Shown: in pieces, positions 16,817 through 23,873 of the stretch
Layout of the letters: the number at the start of each line of letters is the position of its first letter
Position numbering within the stretch: the first letter of the stretch is position 1
DNA from: JAZKID01 sp963714065
GTDB taxonomy: Bacteria; Pseudomonadota; Alphaproteobacteria; Rhizobiales; UBA4765
Assembly (NCBI GenBank): GCA_963714065.1
Contig: OY970226.1
Location: 806,001 to 870,000 of the forward strand
Direction of reading: 5' to 3'
Length of the DNA: 64,000 nt
Position numbers and translations under genes: made by a program
Notes under the pieces: model-generated
The model's database searches: none
The model's input: the letters and a program-made list of their open reading frames with translations, nothing else
Told to the model about the DNA's origin: nothing

Positions 16817-17000
16817 TTTCGACCCCATCCTTGTTTGAAAATTTAACTTTGCCGGCCGCAGGTCTCGACACGCTGCGCGTGCTACGCCCTGTTATGCCGA
16901 ACCGCTGAATGTATTTGCCGAAGCAGGAAAAGCGGGCTGACCACCAACCTTGGTTGAATGTGGAATGCCGACGCGACCGTGATCGGCGCCGAGCGAGAAA
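16817..17000 (-). ncRNA. Presumed 3' part of the DGR template RNA (spacer)
   Basis: No convincing gene occupies this stretch. In BPP-1 the template RNA extends past the template repeat into a spacer that reverse transcriptase and Avd need for cDNA priming; this stretch occupies the equivalent place. Extent and structure are inferred, not seen. Confidence 0.45.
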
Positions 17001-17134
17001 CTGGTCGTCACTGCGCCCGCGCGCGCCGATATCGTCGTTCGAGTTGTCGGGATTCCAGTAAGCGACATTCGCGTGCCGAGAACCGGCATTGCCGTCGTTG
17101 TACCAGGAGCCGCCGAATATCGAAGCGCGCGGCT
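17001..17134 (-). repeat. DGR template repeat (TR)
   Basis: Matches the 3' end of the target gene (17564-17697) base for base over 17007-17134 except at six positions. On the coding strand every one of the six is A in this copy: five read G and one reads T in the target. The template has six AAY codons (AAC AAT AAT AAT AAC AAC), the enrichment that gives maximal diversity. It follows avd directly. An open frame crosses it but is not needed. Confidence 0.95.
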
Positions 17135-17137
17135 GCA

Positions 17138-17518
17138 TCATTGCCCCGCTTCCCCTTTCTCTTTGAGCTTCTTTTGCCAAGCGCCCAGCATCCGGCCCGG
17201 CTCTGCGAGAAGTCCCAGTGCGACCTCGTGCTGATGCAGGCTTAGGATTTTCACTTTGGGCTCGACCATGAAGCGCATGTGAGACCGCAGAACCGCAAAG
17301 TCGCCGTCCACGGCATGAAGCCGCGACAGCTGCTTTGAACGTGCGGCGTGATAAAGACTTCGAACCGGCTGAATCAAATCCTTGATTACCTCGTCCCGAA
17401 GGACGCGGTGCTTGCGTTCTGCACACTGAAGGATGGGATAAAGATAGCATCGGAAGTCCTCATATTTTTGAACGATCGCCAGAGCGTCATTGTTCAGATT
17501 GTGCGCTCTGGCGTTCAT
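17138..17518 (-). CDS. avd: DGR accessory variability determinant
   Basis: 126 residues, mostly helical and basic: ALAIVQKYEDFRCYLYPIL opens the first helix, then RDEVIKDLIQPVRSLYHAA, SQLSRL-like and RMLGAWQKKL helices. Size, charge and four-helix pattern fit Avd (bAvd of BPP-1), a pentameric barrel that binds reverse transcriptase and template RNA. Its position between target gene and template repeat is the canonical one. Its stop lies four bases before the template repeat. Confidence 0.88.
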   Translation of the reverse strand: MNARAHNLNNDALAIVQKYEDFRCYLYPILQCAERKHRVLRDEVIKDLIQPVRSLYHAARSKQLSRLHAVDGDFAVLRSHMRFMVEPKVKILSLHQHEVALGLLAEPGRMLGAWQKKLKEKGEAGQ

Positions 17519-17532
17519 AGGGTTGCCTAAAG

Positions 17533-17552
17533 GCCGCTGCTGTCGCAGCGGC
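17533..17552 (-). other. DGR target-recognition hairpin
   Basis: GCCGCTGC-GACA-GCAGCGGC: a perfect 8-bp stem with a GACA loop, just behind the variable repeat and touching the stop codon. BPP-1 needs an 8-bp stem with a GRNA-type tetraloop at the same place for mutagenic homing. A weak terminator role is possible too, but only three T follow. Confidence 0.85.
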
Positions 17553-18466
17553 TAAGCACGTTGCAGGTGGTCACTGCGCCCGCGCGCGCCGATACCGTCG
17601 TTCGAGTTGTCGGGACTCCAGCAAGCGACATTCGCGCGCCGAGAACCGGCATTGCCGCCGTAGTACCAGGAGCCGCCGAATATCGAAGCGCGCGGCTCTT
17701 CGGGATCACCGCAATGCCCCCACACCCACATCACGCCTGTCGCCTGCTGGATGCCAAACTTGCTGGTACGCGGTGCGTCGAGCTTTGTGGTTTCGGCATC
17801 GCCCCTGCAGGCTGTCTTCTCGGTCACGCCGAAGGCAGCTGCGGCGAACTCTTCGAAGCTGGGTAGCTGCTTGCCATGCGCGGTCATCACTTCCACGGCT
17901 GTTGCATAATCGAGCTTGTCGAAATCGCCATCGCCGTTAGTGTTCTGCGGCGTGTCGTCACCGTCGGCAATCTTTGCGCCGAACTTGCTGGTGCCGTCGG
18001 TCATGTGGGTGACGCCGAGCAGGTAGATGTCGCACCAGAACTTCTTGCCGTTTGGCATTTCAACCAATGCCATGCCGCGCGGATCAGGCGATGCAGGGCG
18101 AAAACTTTGATCCCACACCGAGTAGGGGTTGATCGCTGGCGTTTCATCACCGCCCTTGCGCGCTGTGGCGTTGCCGCCTGGCGCAAAGTGAAAGCCGCCC
18201 AAGGCTTCGCTGACATTCTCGGCTGTGGCCTTGTCAATCAATGGCGCGCCCTCTTCGTCGACAATCACGATGTAGTCGGTACCGGCTTCGAGATCGCCGC
18301 CGATATTGACCGGCGTGTCCTGCTCGAAAATGCCGTTGCTGAAAGATGTGCCAGCCTTGATCGAGATCGAGGCCTTCCCGGTCACGACAAGGGCGGGTGA
18401 AGCTGGGTCAAGCTTCTTGAACCCAAACTGGTTCTCCGTTTTTTTAAGCGCTGCAGATTGTGTCAT
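17552..18466 (-). CDS. DGR target: variable C-type-lectin-fold protein
   Basis: 304 residues. The N-terminal part (about 15-95) is beta-rich (PALVVTGKASISIKAGTSFS). The C-terminal part has the FGE/C-type lectin pattern: YATAVEVMTAHGKQLPSFEE around 190, GVMWVWGHCG, then RASIFGGSWYYGGNAGSR near the end. Variable residues 269-291 sit in the ligand-binding face of this fold, as in Mtd. It is probably a receptor-binding or surface-display protein. It is located in the early/middle region instead of the tail block. Confidence 0.92.
   Translation of the reverse strand: MTQSAALKKTENQFGFKKLDPASPALVVTGKASISIKAGTSFSNGIFEQDTPVNIGGDLEAGTDYIVIVDEEGAPLIDKATAENVSEALGGFHFAPGGNATARKGGDETPAINPYSVWDQSFRPASPDPRGMALVEMPNGKKFWCDIYLLGVTHMTDGTSKFGAKIADGDDTPQNTNGDGDFDKLDYATAVEVMTAHGKQLPSFEEFAAAAFGVTEKTACRGDAETTKLDAPRTSKFGIQQATGVMWVWGHCGDPEEPRASIFGGSWYYGGNAGSRRANVACWSPDNSNDGIGARGRSDHLQRA
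17564..17697 (-). repeat. DGR variable repeat (VR) at the 3' end of the target gene
   Basis: Encodes residues about 259-301 of the target. Relative to the template it changes N to Y269, D to G270, H to R277, Y to C282, N to S284 and D to G291. Two more differences at the far end (Q to L301 by A to T, D to H300 by G to C) lie past the GC tract, where homing-site sequences normally differ. Confidence 0.95.
17574..17591 (-). other. GC-rich initiation-of-homing tract in the VR
   Basis: The coding strand reads CGGCGCGCGCGGGCGCAG here, identical in the template copy. An unbroken G/C stretch followed by a short region that differs between template and target is the IMH layout described for BPP-1; cDNA joins the target at this point. 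Confidence 0.8.
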
Positions 18467-18689
18467 GTTTCAAGTCTCCATGTTTTACCGACAACCCGTC
18501 GGCGGGGATTCGATCGCATGGAGGTGTGGCATCAGCTTCGATGCGCTCCCCATTGCGCCAGAATTCAATCCAGTGTTCGCGCGGCTCTTTGCGCGTGACT
18601 TTGACAAGCCCGCAATGAATGCAGGTGCGTTCGGTCTTATAGACATTGCTGCGGTCGGGCTCGGCCCAACGATGGCGCGTGCTGCTCAT
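18444..18689 (-). CDS. Small zinc-finger phage protein (81 aa)
   Basis: From ATG 18689: MSSTRHRWAEPDRSNVYKTE, then CIHCGLVKVTRKEPREHWIE, with a later PPC. The CxxC plus downstream Cys pattern suggests one zinc site. It resembles small hypothetical phage proteins with a HxWxEPD-like start. It overlaps the DGR target start by 23 bp, so target expression may be coupled to it. Confidence 0.6.
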   Translation of the reverse strand: MSSTRHRWAEPDRSNVYKTERTCIHCGLVKVTRKEPREHWIEFWRNGERIEADATPPCDRIPADGLSVKHGDLKHDTICSA

Positions 18690-19210
18690 GAAGCCTCCGC
18701 CATATCTTTTCGGCATTGCGTCACGAATGCATCGATGACGGCCAGCTGCTCGCGCGCGAGTTCAGCCCGCGCTTCTGGGTGAAGCACTTTCACTTTGTCG
18801 CTTTGCGCTGCGTTGTGCATGAAGACCCGCATTTCCGCGAGATAATCGAGCGCATCATTGAGATGGTGGTTCAGCGCAAATTTCTGGGCGCGCAGCAAGC
18901 GCACCTTGTTGAGCATTTTATAAATTGGCGCGTGGCCGCCCTTCGCAAGCTCTTTGTCTTTGTGCGTAGCGACGGCGCCGTGCAGAACGGTATGAAGTTC
19001 CCAGATTTGCCGATTGAATTCGGCCTGCCTGATATCTTCTAAACCTGCATCTTCGGTTGGCTCAGTGATAGAAAGCGCAGGCCCCGCCAATCGGCGAAGG
19101 TTGGCGATCTGTAACTGGTCTTCGTGGTAAACCATGGTGAGCAGGCCGATATGCTCGACCAGTTCTTCGCGGCTTGCCTGCTCTTTGATTTGCGCGAGCG
19201 TCATCGTCAT
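18686..19210 (-). CDS. Helical phage protein of unknown function (174 aa)
   Basis: MTMTLAQIKEQASREELVEH and later heptad-like stretches (YKMLNKVRLLRAQKFALNHH) suggest a coiled coil or helical bundle. There are no catalytic motifs. It overlaps both neighbours by 4 bp, so it is embedded in the early operon. Confidence 0.58.
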   Translation of the reverse strand: MTMTLAQIKEQASREELVEHIGLLTMVYHEDQLQIANLRRLAGPALSITEPTEDAGLEDIRQAEFNRQIWELHTVLHGAVATHKDKELAKGGHAPIYKMLNKVRLLRAQKFALNHHLNDALDYLAEMRVFMHNAAQSDKVKVLHPEARAELAREQLAVIDAFVTQCRKDMAEAS

Positions 19211-20550
19211 GTTGACTCCCCAAGATTGCAGTCGGGGTGGCCACGCCGCAGAAAGCTTGGAATGTCGCCGATATCGTCAGCGATCATAAGCTCTGGTTTT
19301 GTGCCGGTGATTTGGTTGGCGGGAGAAGCTGGAAAGGGAGGGACTTCTCCCGCCTGCAGGCCTTCTGGTGTGCCTTGCTTCACCCCTGCAGAATTATCGA
19401 GGGCGGCATTTTCGGCGGTGTCTTCGGCCGCCGTCTCCTGGGCGCTGCCATCGTGCACTTCTTCTGCAGGTATTTCTGAAGCTTCAACGATTCCGCCAGT
19501 TTCGCTGTCATGAGGCGGAAGCTCGGGCGCTTCGAAGCCCCAGGCATCCCAACCTTCGCGGCGCGCACGGGCGTTCAATTCGATTTTCGGCAAGCTCGGA
19601 TAATATTCTTCGATCAGGTGATAAAAGATTTCGGGCTTTGCGCTGTGTTCAGTCACATCGGCATCGACAACGCTGCCCCACTGCGAGCCCATGGCGGGTG
19701 CTGGCACATCGCCGCGCGTGCCGACAAGCAGCAGCTCGTGTTCGTTGCGGAACCAGTAACCGGTGCCGGGGCGGTTCTTATGCCAGATGACATGAGATTT
19801 ATATTCGAAGCCCCACGCGCGCATGACTTCGATGGCATGCGGTAGCATGGGTACGGTCGCCCAAAGGAACAACACGCAGTCGTCGGCTTCAATGCCGTGA
19901 ACGTCGCGTGACTTGATCGCTTCCAGTTCACTGCATGGATATTGGTTGTCTGCAGAGCGATCCATGCCCGCTTCAGACCGCGTCTTAAACTTCCATTCAG
20001 GGTCGGCCAGAATGACGCCATAGCGCTTGTCAGGGAGCGCCAGCTGCTTGTCTGCCAGATCCCTTTCCCGAAGGGCGCGGCGCTCTTTTTTCTGAGCCGT
20101 GGTAACTTCTTTAAGCGGGTTGATGACCGCAGCAGCGCCGGCTGCGATGCGTTGGCGGGTATTCTCGACCATGGCTTCGAACGCCATTTCAGAGATCGAG
20201 GCGCTTTGCTGGGCATTCATCGACAATTTCTTTGAAATACCGGCATCTTCGAGGGTCACACGAATAAACGGTTCCTCGGCGGAACCGTTTTCCTCGGACG
20301 GTTTGCGCTTCTTTGGGCGGCCTTCGCCGAGTTGTCCGGCTTCTTTGGCGGCGATCAGCATCTCGCCAAGCTTGCGCGTGGCACGCATGTGAATCTCGGT
20401 GGCGTTTGCCAGCATGGTCCGGTCTTTGGCCTGCATGGCATAAAGCTTCATGCGCTCGGCCTGGTCGCGCACGCCGATGACTTCATCGACGCGCGCGGCC
20501 TCGGCCAAGGCGTGGCAGGCATGATCGTAAATGGTGAGGTTGCCTGTCAC
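19207..20550 (-). CDS. MT-A70 family adenine methyltransferase
   Basis: 447 residues from GTG 20550; the open frame goes on to 20592 but overlaps the upstream gene. The N-terminal 170 residues are helical with a basic linker (GRPKKRKPSEEN). RYGVILADPEWKF near 178-188 is the DPPW-type catalytic motif with E in third place. DCVLFLWATVPMLPHAIEVM, GYWFRNEHELLLVGTRG and KPEIFYHLIEEYYP follow. Phage MT-A70 enzymes methylate adenine and probably block restriction. An acidic tail of about 100 residues carries no known domain. Confidence 0.87.
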   Translation of the reverse strand: MTGNLTIYDHACHALAEAARVDEVIGVRDQAERMKLYAMQAKDRTMLANATEIHMRATRKLGEMLIAAKEAGQLGEGRPKKRKPSEENGSAEEPFIRVTLEDAGISKKLSMNAQQSASISEMAFEAMVENTRQRIAAGAAAVINPLKEVTTAQKKERRALRERDLADKQLALPDKRYGVILADPEWKFKTRSEAGMDRSADNQYPCSELEAIKSRDVHGIEADDCVLFLWATVPMLPHAIEVMRAWGFEYKSHVIWHKNRPGTGYWFRNEHELLLVGTRGDVPAPAMGSQWGSVVDADVTEHSAKPEIFYHLIEEYYPSLPKIELNARARREGWDAWGFEAPELPPHDSETGGIVEASEIPAEEVHDGSAQETAAEDTAENAALDNSAGVKQGTPEGLQAGEVPPFPASPANQITGTKPELMIADDIGDIPSFLRRGHPDCNLGEST

Positions 20551-20558
20551 GGAGTTAC

Positions 20559-20852
20559 TCAGGCTGCCTGCAGATTTTGGACGATGTCCCAAATCTCACG
20601 ATAGTTGCCAGCCGCATCGCGCCAGGCGATCAGGTAGCTTTCCACTTTCGGCGCAAGGTATTCCTTGCGGGCGATAATGGTGAAGGTTGGCGTTTCACTC
20701 TCGGGGCTTGCGTTGGCCAGTTTGACGATCTGGCCAAGATTGAATTTGAAATCGCCGAACGTGTGAATGTTACTCTCGACTTCAAACTTCACCATAATGT
20801 CTTTCGGTGAAGCTTTGCTTTTTGCCTTTGCAGGCTTCTTTTTAGTTCCCAT
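20559..20852 (-). CDS. Early phage protein of unknown function (97 aa)
   Basis: ATG 20852 has AAGGAG upstream. The N terminus is basic (KKKPAKAKSKASPK); the rest is beta-rich with TPTFTIIARKEYLAPKVES and YREIWDIVQNLQ. No family recognised. Confidence 0.58.
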   Translation of the reverse strand: MGTKKKPAKAKSKASPKDIMVKFEVESNIHTFGDFKFNLGQIVKLANASPESETPTFTIIARKEYLAPKVESYLIAWRDAAGNYREIWDIVQNLQAA

Positions 20853-20878
20853 GATTTTCTCCTTTTCCATGGCAGGCA

Positions 20879-21169
20879 TCACAACAACCCGTTTTTCCGC
20901 GCCAGCCAGGCTGGCATGGTGACGAGCACGCGATTGTTTTCTTGGCGCGTGTATGTGATTTGAGAGCGCGGCAGCCAGATCGTCGGCGCATGGGCGCCAG
21001 CTGCAGGCACGGCTGTTCCGATTGCGGCTTTGTCAGCCTTGTCGCTTCGCAGAATTAAGGTGAAATCTTTGAGATCGGATCGATAATCGGCATTGGCGCT
21101 TTGCGAATATTCGTTGTCACCAAAGCGCGCGCGGGCTCGATCATCGTCAAAATTGAGCTCCCTAATCAT
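20879..21169 (-). CDS. Early phage protein of unknown function (96 aa)
   Basis: ATG 21169 (MIRELNFDDDRARARFGDNE) overlaps the upstream stop by 4 bp, which favours it over the longer frame. The C-terminal part (TIWLPRSQITYTRQENNRVL) looks like a small beta domain. No function can be assigned. Confidence 0.57.
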   Translation of the reverse strand: MIRELNFDDDRARARFGDNEYSQSANADYRSDLKDFTLILRSDKADKAAIGTAVPAAGAHAPTIWLPRSQITYTRQENNRVLVTMPAWLARKNGLL

Positions 21170-21384
21170 CTTGAGCGATCCTTTGCTGCTGCAGTGGTCA
21201 ACATGCGGTTGAGGTGCGCCTGAATTTGTCCGGTGCATTCCTCGACCTTGCGAAGCGGAACGATGCCGGTCGCGGGCGCGCCGGCAGCCGCGACCGCGTG
21301 CAGCGTGTTGCCTGCGGTGCGCGATGCCACCTGAACAATTTCATTTAGAAATTCGGCGAAGGCCGCATTGGTCAGACCGCTCAT
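21166..21384 (-). CDS. Early phage protein of unknown function (72 aa)
   Basis: MSGLTNAAFAEFLNEIVQVA, Ala-rich and helical. It overlaps both neighbours by 4 bp. No motif seen. Confidence 0.55.
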   Translation of the reverse strand: MSGLTNAAFAEFLNEIVQVASRTAGNTLHAVAAAGAPATGIVPLRKVEECTGQIQAHLNRMLTTAAAKDRSR

Positions 21385-21620
21385 GGGGCAACCTGCCTTA
21401 GCCGGATGCGCAGCTGGATTTCTTCAAACAGGCGGCGGATAGCGAACTGCCGCGCCATCGAGAGCAGGGTCATGATGACGCCGAAGGCAAAATTCACCTT
21501 CAGGGACAAAACGACGTTGTGAAAAAGAAAGAGATAAAACTGCGCAATGCTTTGGATTGCGAAACCAACGACCACATTAAGCATCGTCTCGTAGAAGGAT
21601 AATTTTTTTGATTGCTTCAT
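21381..21620 (-). CDS. Small membrane protein of the early prophage operon (79 aa)
   Basis: Two hydrophobic helices (LNVVVGFAIQSIAQFYLFLF and VNFAFGVIMTLLSMARQFAI) followed by a basic amphipathic tail with LFEEIQLRIR. This resembles the DUF7220 type of small phage membrane proteins. It is probably in the inner membrane. The role is unknown; exclusion of other phages is one possibility. Confidence 0.65.
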   Translation of the reverse strand: MKQSKKLSFYETMLNVVVGFAIQSIAQFYLFLFHNVVLSLKVNFAFGVIMTLLSMARQFAIRRLFEEIQLRIRLRQVAP

Positions 21621-21931
21621 GCCGCCACCGTTTCGACATCGGCAAAACCATTGCGGGCGAGTTCGAGAACGGCGCGGAGACCTTCAAGTGCGAAGTTTAA
21701 AAGCTGGAAATCAACGTTATCTAAGGTAGCAACTGTTGAACGAGCGATGATGCACCAGGTCAGAACCTGTGCGCGCCGCTTGATCTCACCGTTTCGGCAA
21801 TATTGCAGTTCGATGAGAATTTCTTTTGCCTGCGCGTGCGCCTGCTCTGTGGTCACGCTATGCCCAAGCGTGTCACCTAAGGCGAGGGCGCGGATGGCAA
21901 CGGCGATCTCGTTTGTTTCGGGGTCGATCAT
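21617..21931 (-). CDS. Early phage protein of unknown function (104 aa)
   Basis: Starts MIDPETNEIAVAIRALALGD; mostly helical. It is the second gene of the minus-strand early operon after the Cro-like gene and overlaps both neighbours by 4 bp. Confidence 0.57.
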   Translation of the reverse strand: MIDPETNEIAVAIRALALGDTLGHSVTTEQAHAQAKEILIELQYCRNGEIKRRAQVLTWCIIARSTVATLDNVDFQLLNFALEGLRAVLELARNGFADVETVAA

Positions 21932-22203
21932 CCGGCCATCCCAAAAACTGAAGGGGAGGGGTCGCCCTCGTTTTTTGATTTGGTAAGGTATTCAAACCGG
22001 ATTTGTTGCCATGCTTCGGCACCTATCTCCCCATTTGAAAAGGTGCGGATGTTCTCAATTACGAAAGCAGGGCAAGTGTTTATGCCCCGTTCGTACCGAA
22101 GATATGTGGCTCTGGCGTTTTTGCCTTCGATACCGGCTTCACGAGCCATATAAGCCGCAGAATGCCCTTTTTTAAGTCGCCATTGCTTCGGATCGGAGAT
22201 CAT
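21928..22203 (-). CDS. Cro-like helix-turn-helix regulator
   Basis: 91 residues. WRLKKGHSAAYMAREAGIEG, then ATYLRYERGINTCPAFVIEN, is an XRE-type helix-turn-helix. It is the first gene of the leftward operon and divergent from the repressor, with the operators between them: the layout of a Cro/CI switch. Confidence 0.75.
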   Translation of the reverse strand: MISDPKQWRLKKGHSAAYMAREAGIEGKNARATYLRYERGINTCPAFVIENIRTFSNGEIGAEAWQQIRFEYLTKSKNEGDPSPSVFGMAG

Positions 22204-22213
22204 GGGTGACAGA

Positions 22214-22232
22214 TGTAGCCTGATTCGCTACA
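22214..22232. promoter_or_regulatory. Prophage operator O1 (perfect dyad)
   Basis: TGTAGC-N7-GCTACA in the divergent region, 11 bp upstream of the Cro-like start. The same dyad recurs at 23424, upstream of the plus-strand early genes, which is how I recognised it. Confidence 0.8.
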
Positions 22233-22246
22233 TATCTGGCAATGAG

Positions 22247-22265
22247 TGTAGCCAACATAGCTGTC
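22247..22265. promoter_or_regulatory. Prophage operator O2 (imperfect)
   Basis: TGTAGC-N7-GCTGTC, centred 33 bp from O1, about three helical turns. It lies inside the longest repressor frame, favouring repressor start at 22299. Confidence 0.6.
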
Positions 22266-22298
22266 GAGCCTGTGAACAAGTTCCGCTACGTCCCGGTT

Positions 22299-23000
22299 AT
22301 GACGAAGCCGCGCCGCCCACCAACTGCGTCCAGAAACGCTAATAAAACCTCAGAAAAACAGCCGCCAAATCGAATTAAAGAGCTGGCCGAAAAAACCGGC
22401 ATGACTTTCGAAGAAATTGCGGAAGAGCTCGATACCCATAGGGTGACAGTTTCGAACTTATCACGCGGCGATCAGCCAATGACATTGGCCTGGATGGAGA
22501 AGTTCGCTCAGGTTTTTAAGGTGCACCCGACGGAAATTATATGGCCGCCGCCGGCGCAGGGTCTAAGGCGCGTCAAAGTGACCGGCGCCCTGCAGGCGGG
22601 CGCATGGGAAGAGAACCATGAATGGGAGGAGGACATGCAATACGATGTCATGGTTCCCGATGAAAAAAGTTTAAGCCGAGTTCGTCTTTATGCGGGTGAA
22701 ATTCGCGGTGATTCCATGAACCGTCGTTATCCTGAAGGCGCGGTTGTAGTCATGTCAGATTTTATAGGCGCTGGAGACAAATTAAAAGAAGGTCTGCGCT
22801 ATCATGTAAGGCGCACAAGATCTGATGGGCATGTAGAAGAAACAATTAAAACGCTGGCATATGATGATGACGGGAAACTTTGGCTTAAACCAGAATCGAC
22901 TAATCCAGAATTTCAAGCTTGGATTCCGCTCGATGAATCCGAGGACTCAATCGTTACCATTATTGGCTGTGTTCGTTTTGTGGTGCAGCGAGAAGGGTAG
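22299..23000 (+). CDS. LexA/CI-type phage repressor with S24 peptidase domain
   Basis: 233 residues from ATG 22299; an upstream ATG at 22242 is possible but would place an operator in the gene. The N terminus has a helix-turn-helix (GMTFEEIAEELDTHRVTVSN). The C terminus has the S24 fold: LQAGAWEE with the Ala-Gly cleavage bond, GDSMNRRYPEGAVVV with the Ser, and EETIKTL with the probable Lys. RecA-stimulated self-cleavage would induce the prophage. It probably binds the TGTAGC dyads. Confidence 0.9.
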   Translation: MTKPRRPPTASRNANKTSEKQPPNRIKELAEKTGMTFEEIAEELDTHRVTVSNLSRGDQPMTLAWMEKFAQVFKVHPTEIIWPPPAQGLRRVKVTGALQAGAWEENHEWEEDMQYDVMVPDEKSLSRVRLYAGEIRGDSMNRRYPEGAVVVMSDFIGAGDKLKEGLRYHVRRTRSDGHVEETIKTLAYDDDGKLWLKPESTNPEFQAWIPLDESEDSIVTIIGCVRFVVQREG

Positions 23001-23322
23001 TTTGCGGTTTACGACCAGCTTCTATTGCCTTTATAACAAGCGCGCCCACGATAAAAATCGAAGCGCTTAATAAAACTACGGCAGCAAGAATTTCATGGAT
23101 AGCGCTTTTTGCCCAATTGAGCAGCAGTATGCTCGTAAAGAACATGATGACACCGCCCCCAAAGAGCATAAACTTAGGCAAGGCCCAAACAAGGCTAAAA
23201 AAAACAAACGCGGCGACGCAGAAAAATATAATGTTATCATCTAGTCCAACCACCATGGACTGAGCAAAAACGGGATTTGTGGTCAGAAAAAACAGGCCTG
23301 CTGCCGTGTATAAAAGTTTCAT
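22960..23322 (-). CDS. Membrane protein beside the repressor, possible moron
   Basis: 120 residues with GAGGAA before the ATG. A signal peptide (MKLLYTAAGLFFLTTNPVFA) precedes three hydrophobic helices. It is convergent with the repressor and overlaps its end by 41 bp. Genes placed alone here are often expressed in the lysogen, for example superinfection exclusion proteins. That role is inference. Confidence 0.65.
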   Translation of the reverse strand: MKLLYTAAGLFFLTTNPVFAQSMVVGLDDNIIFFCVAAFVFFSLVWALPKFMLFGGGVIMFFTSILLLNWAKSAIHEILAAVVLLSASIFIVGALVIKAIEAGRKPQTTLLAAPQNEHSQ

Positions 23323-23423
23323 TTTATTCCTCGCGCTTGATCGCTTTTAGTCATTTTTAAGAAACGCCACCAGCTTCAATCCCGTAGCACAATACTTTAC
23401 GCCTGAAATATGGCCTTGATGAG

Positions 23424-23442
23424 TGTAGCGAATACTGCTACA
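23424..23442. promoter_or_regulatory. Prophage operator O3 (perfect dyad)
   Basis: TGTAGC-N7-GCTACA, 40 bp upstream of the first plus-strand early gene. It is identical in both half-sites to O1 although the spacer differs. Confidence 0.8.
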
Positions 23443-23446
23443 TCAA

Positions 23447-23465
23447 TGTAGCCGATTCGGTTACT
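23447..23465. promoter_or_regulatory. Prophage operator O4 (imperfect)
   Basis: TGTAGC-N7-GTTACT, centred 23 bp from O3. It gives the plus-strand operon a second, weaker site like that in the divergent region. Confidence 0.55.
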
Positions 23466-23481
23466 CGCAAAAGGGGGCTAT

Positions 23482-23670
23482 ATGGCCGCTTCTTCCTCTC
23501 TTAAAGCCTCAATGATCGAAAGCCTTCAGCTTGTAGGTCCTAAGGCTTTCACCGTTCAGCAGGCCATCCCTGCCCTTATTGCGGCTGGATATCGCGCTGC
23601 TGAGATTAACCCGGTGCTTGATGAGGTTCTTGCTTATGCCTGCGCTCCACTTCTGTTGGCGGCAGCATGA
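23482..23670 (+). CDS. Small early protein (62 aa), unknown
   Basis: GGGGGC stands before the ATG. The protein is Ala-rich and helical (MAASSSLKASMIESLQLVGP, then FTVQQAIPALIAAGYRAAEI), the latter resembling a winged-helix half. It is the first gene behind operators O3/O4. Confidence 0.6.
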   Translation: MAASSSLKASMIESLQLVGPKAFTVQQAIPALIAAGYRAAEINPVLDEVLAYACAPLLLAAA

Positions 23671-23873
23671 CACAGACAGCAAAGAAGATGCCTGAATTTC
23701 ACTCGGTCACTTTGACAGCGAGGGAGCGCGGCTTTCTCAATGTGAAGGTCAGCGAGGAACTGGCTTGCTATTTAGGACACAAGATCGCGGGGCGCGGCAT
23801 GTCGTCCGATGAGGAAGCAAAAATCACCTTCTTGCAGACCCTGTCTAATAAACTTGCACAGGTACAACCATGA
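23667..23873 (+). CDS. Small early protein (68 aa), unknown
   Basis: Overlaps its upstream neighbour by 4 bp and the next gene by 4 bp. Contains FHSVTLTARERGFLNVKVSE. No family recognised. Confidence 0.55.
   Translation: MTQTAKKMPEFHSVTLTARERGFLNVKVSEELACYLGHKIAGRGMSSDEEAKITFLQTLSNKLAQVQP

Noticed and set aside
16809..17450. 213-codon minus-strand frame running through avd and the template repeat
   Set aside because: It overlaps avd in another frame, has no independent start signal, and the template repeat is explained as RNA template. The short ATG-ATG before the repeat could initiate, but nothing shows a need for a product.
17533..17552. Hairpin behind the DGR target as a simple terminator
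   Set aside because: The T-run after the stem is only three bases and avd starts just beyond, so termination would cut off the operon; the homing-site role fits better.
17001..17697. TR/VR pair read as an ordinary gene duplication
   Set aside because: Six of six core changes hit adenines of one copy; a duplication would diverge at all bases, mainly at third codon positions.
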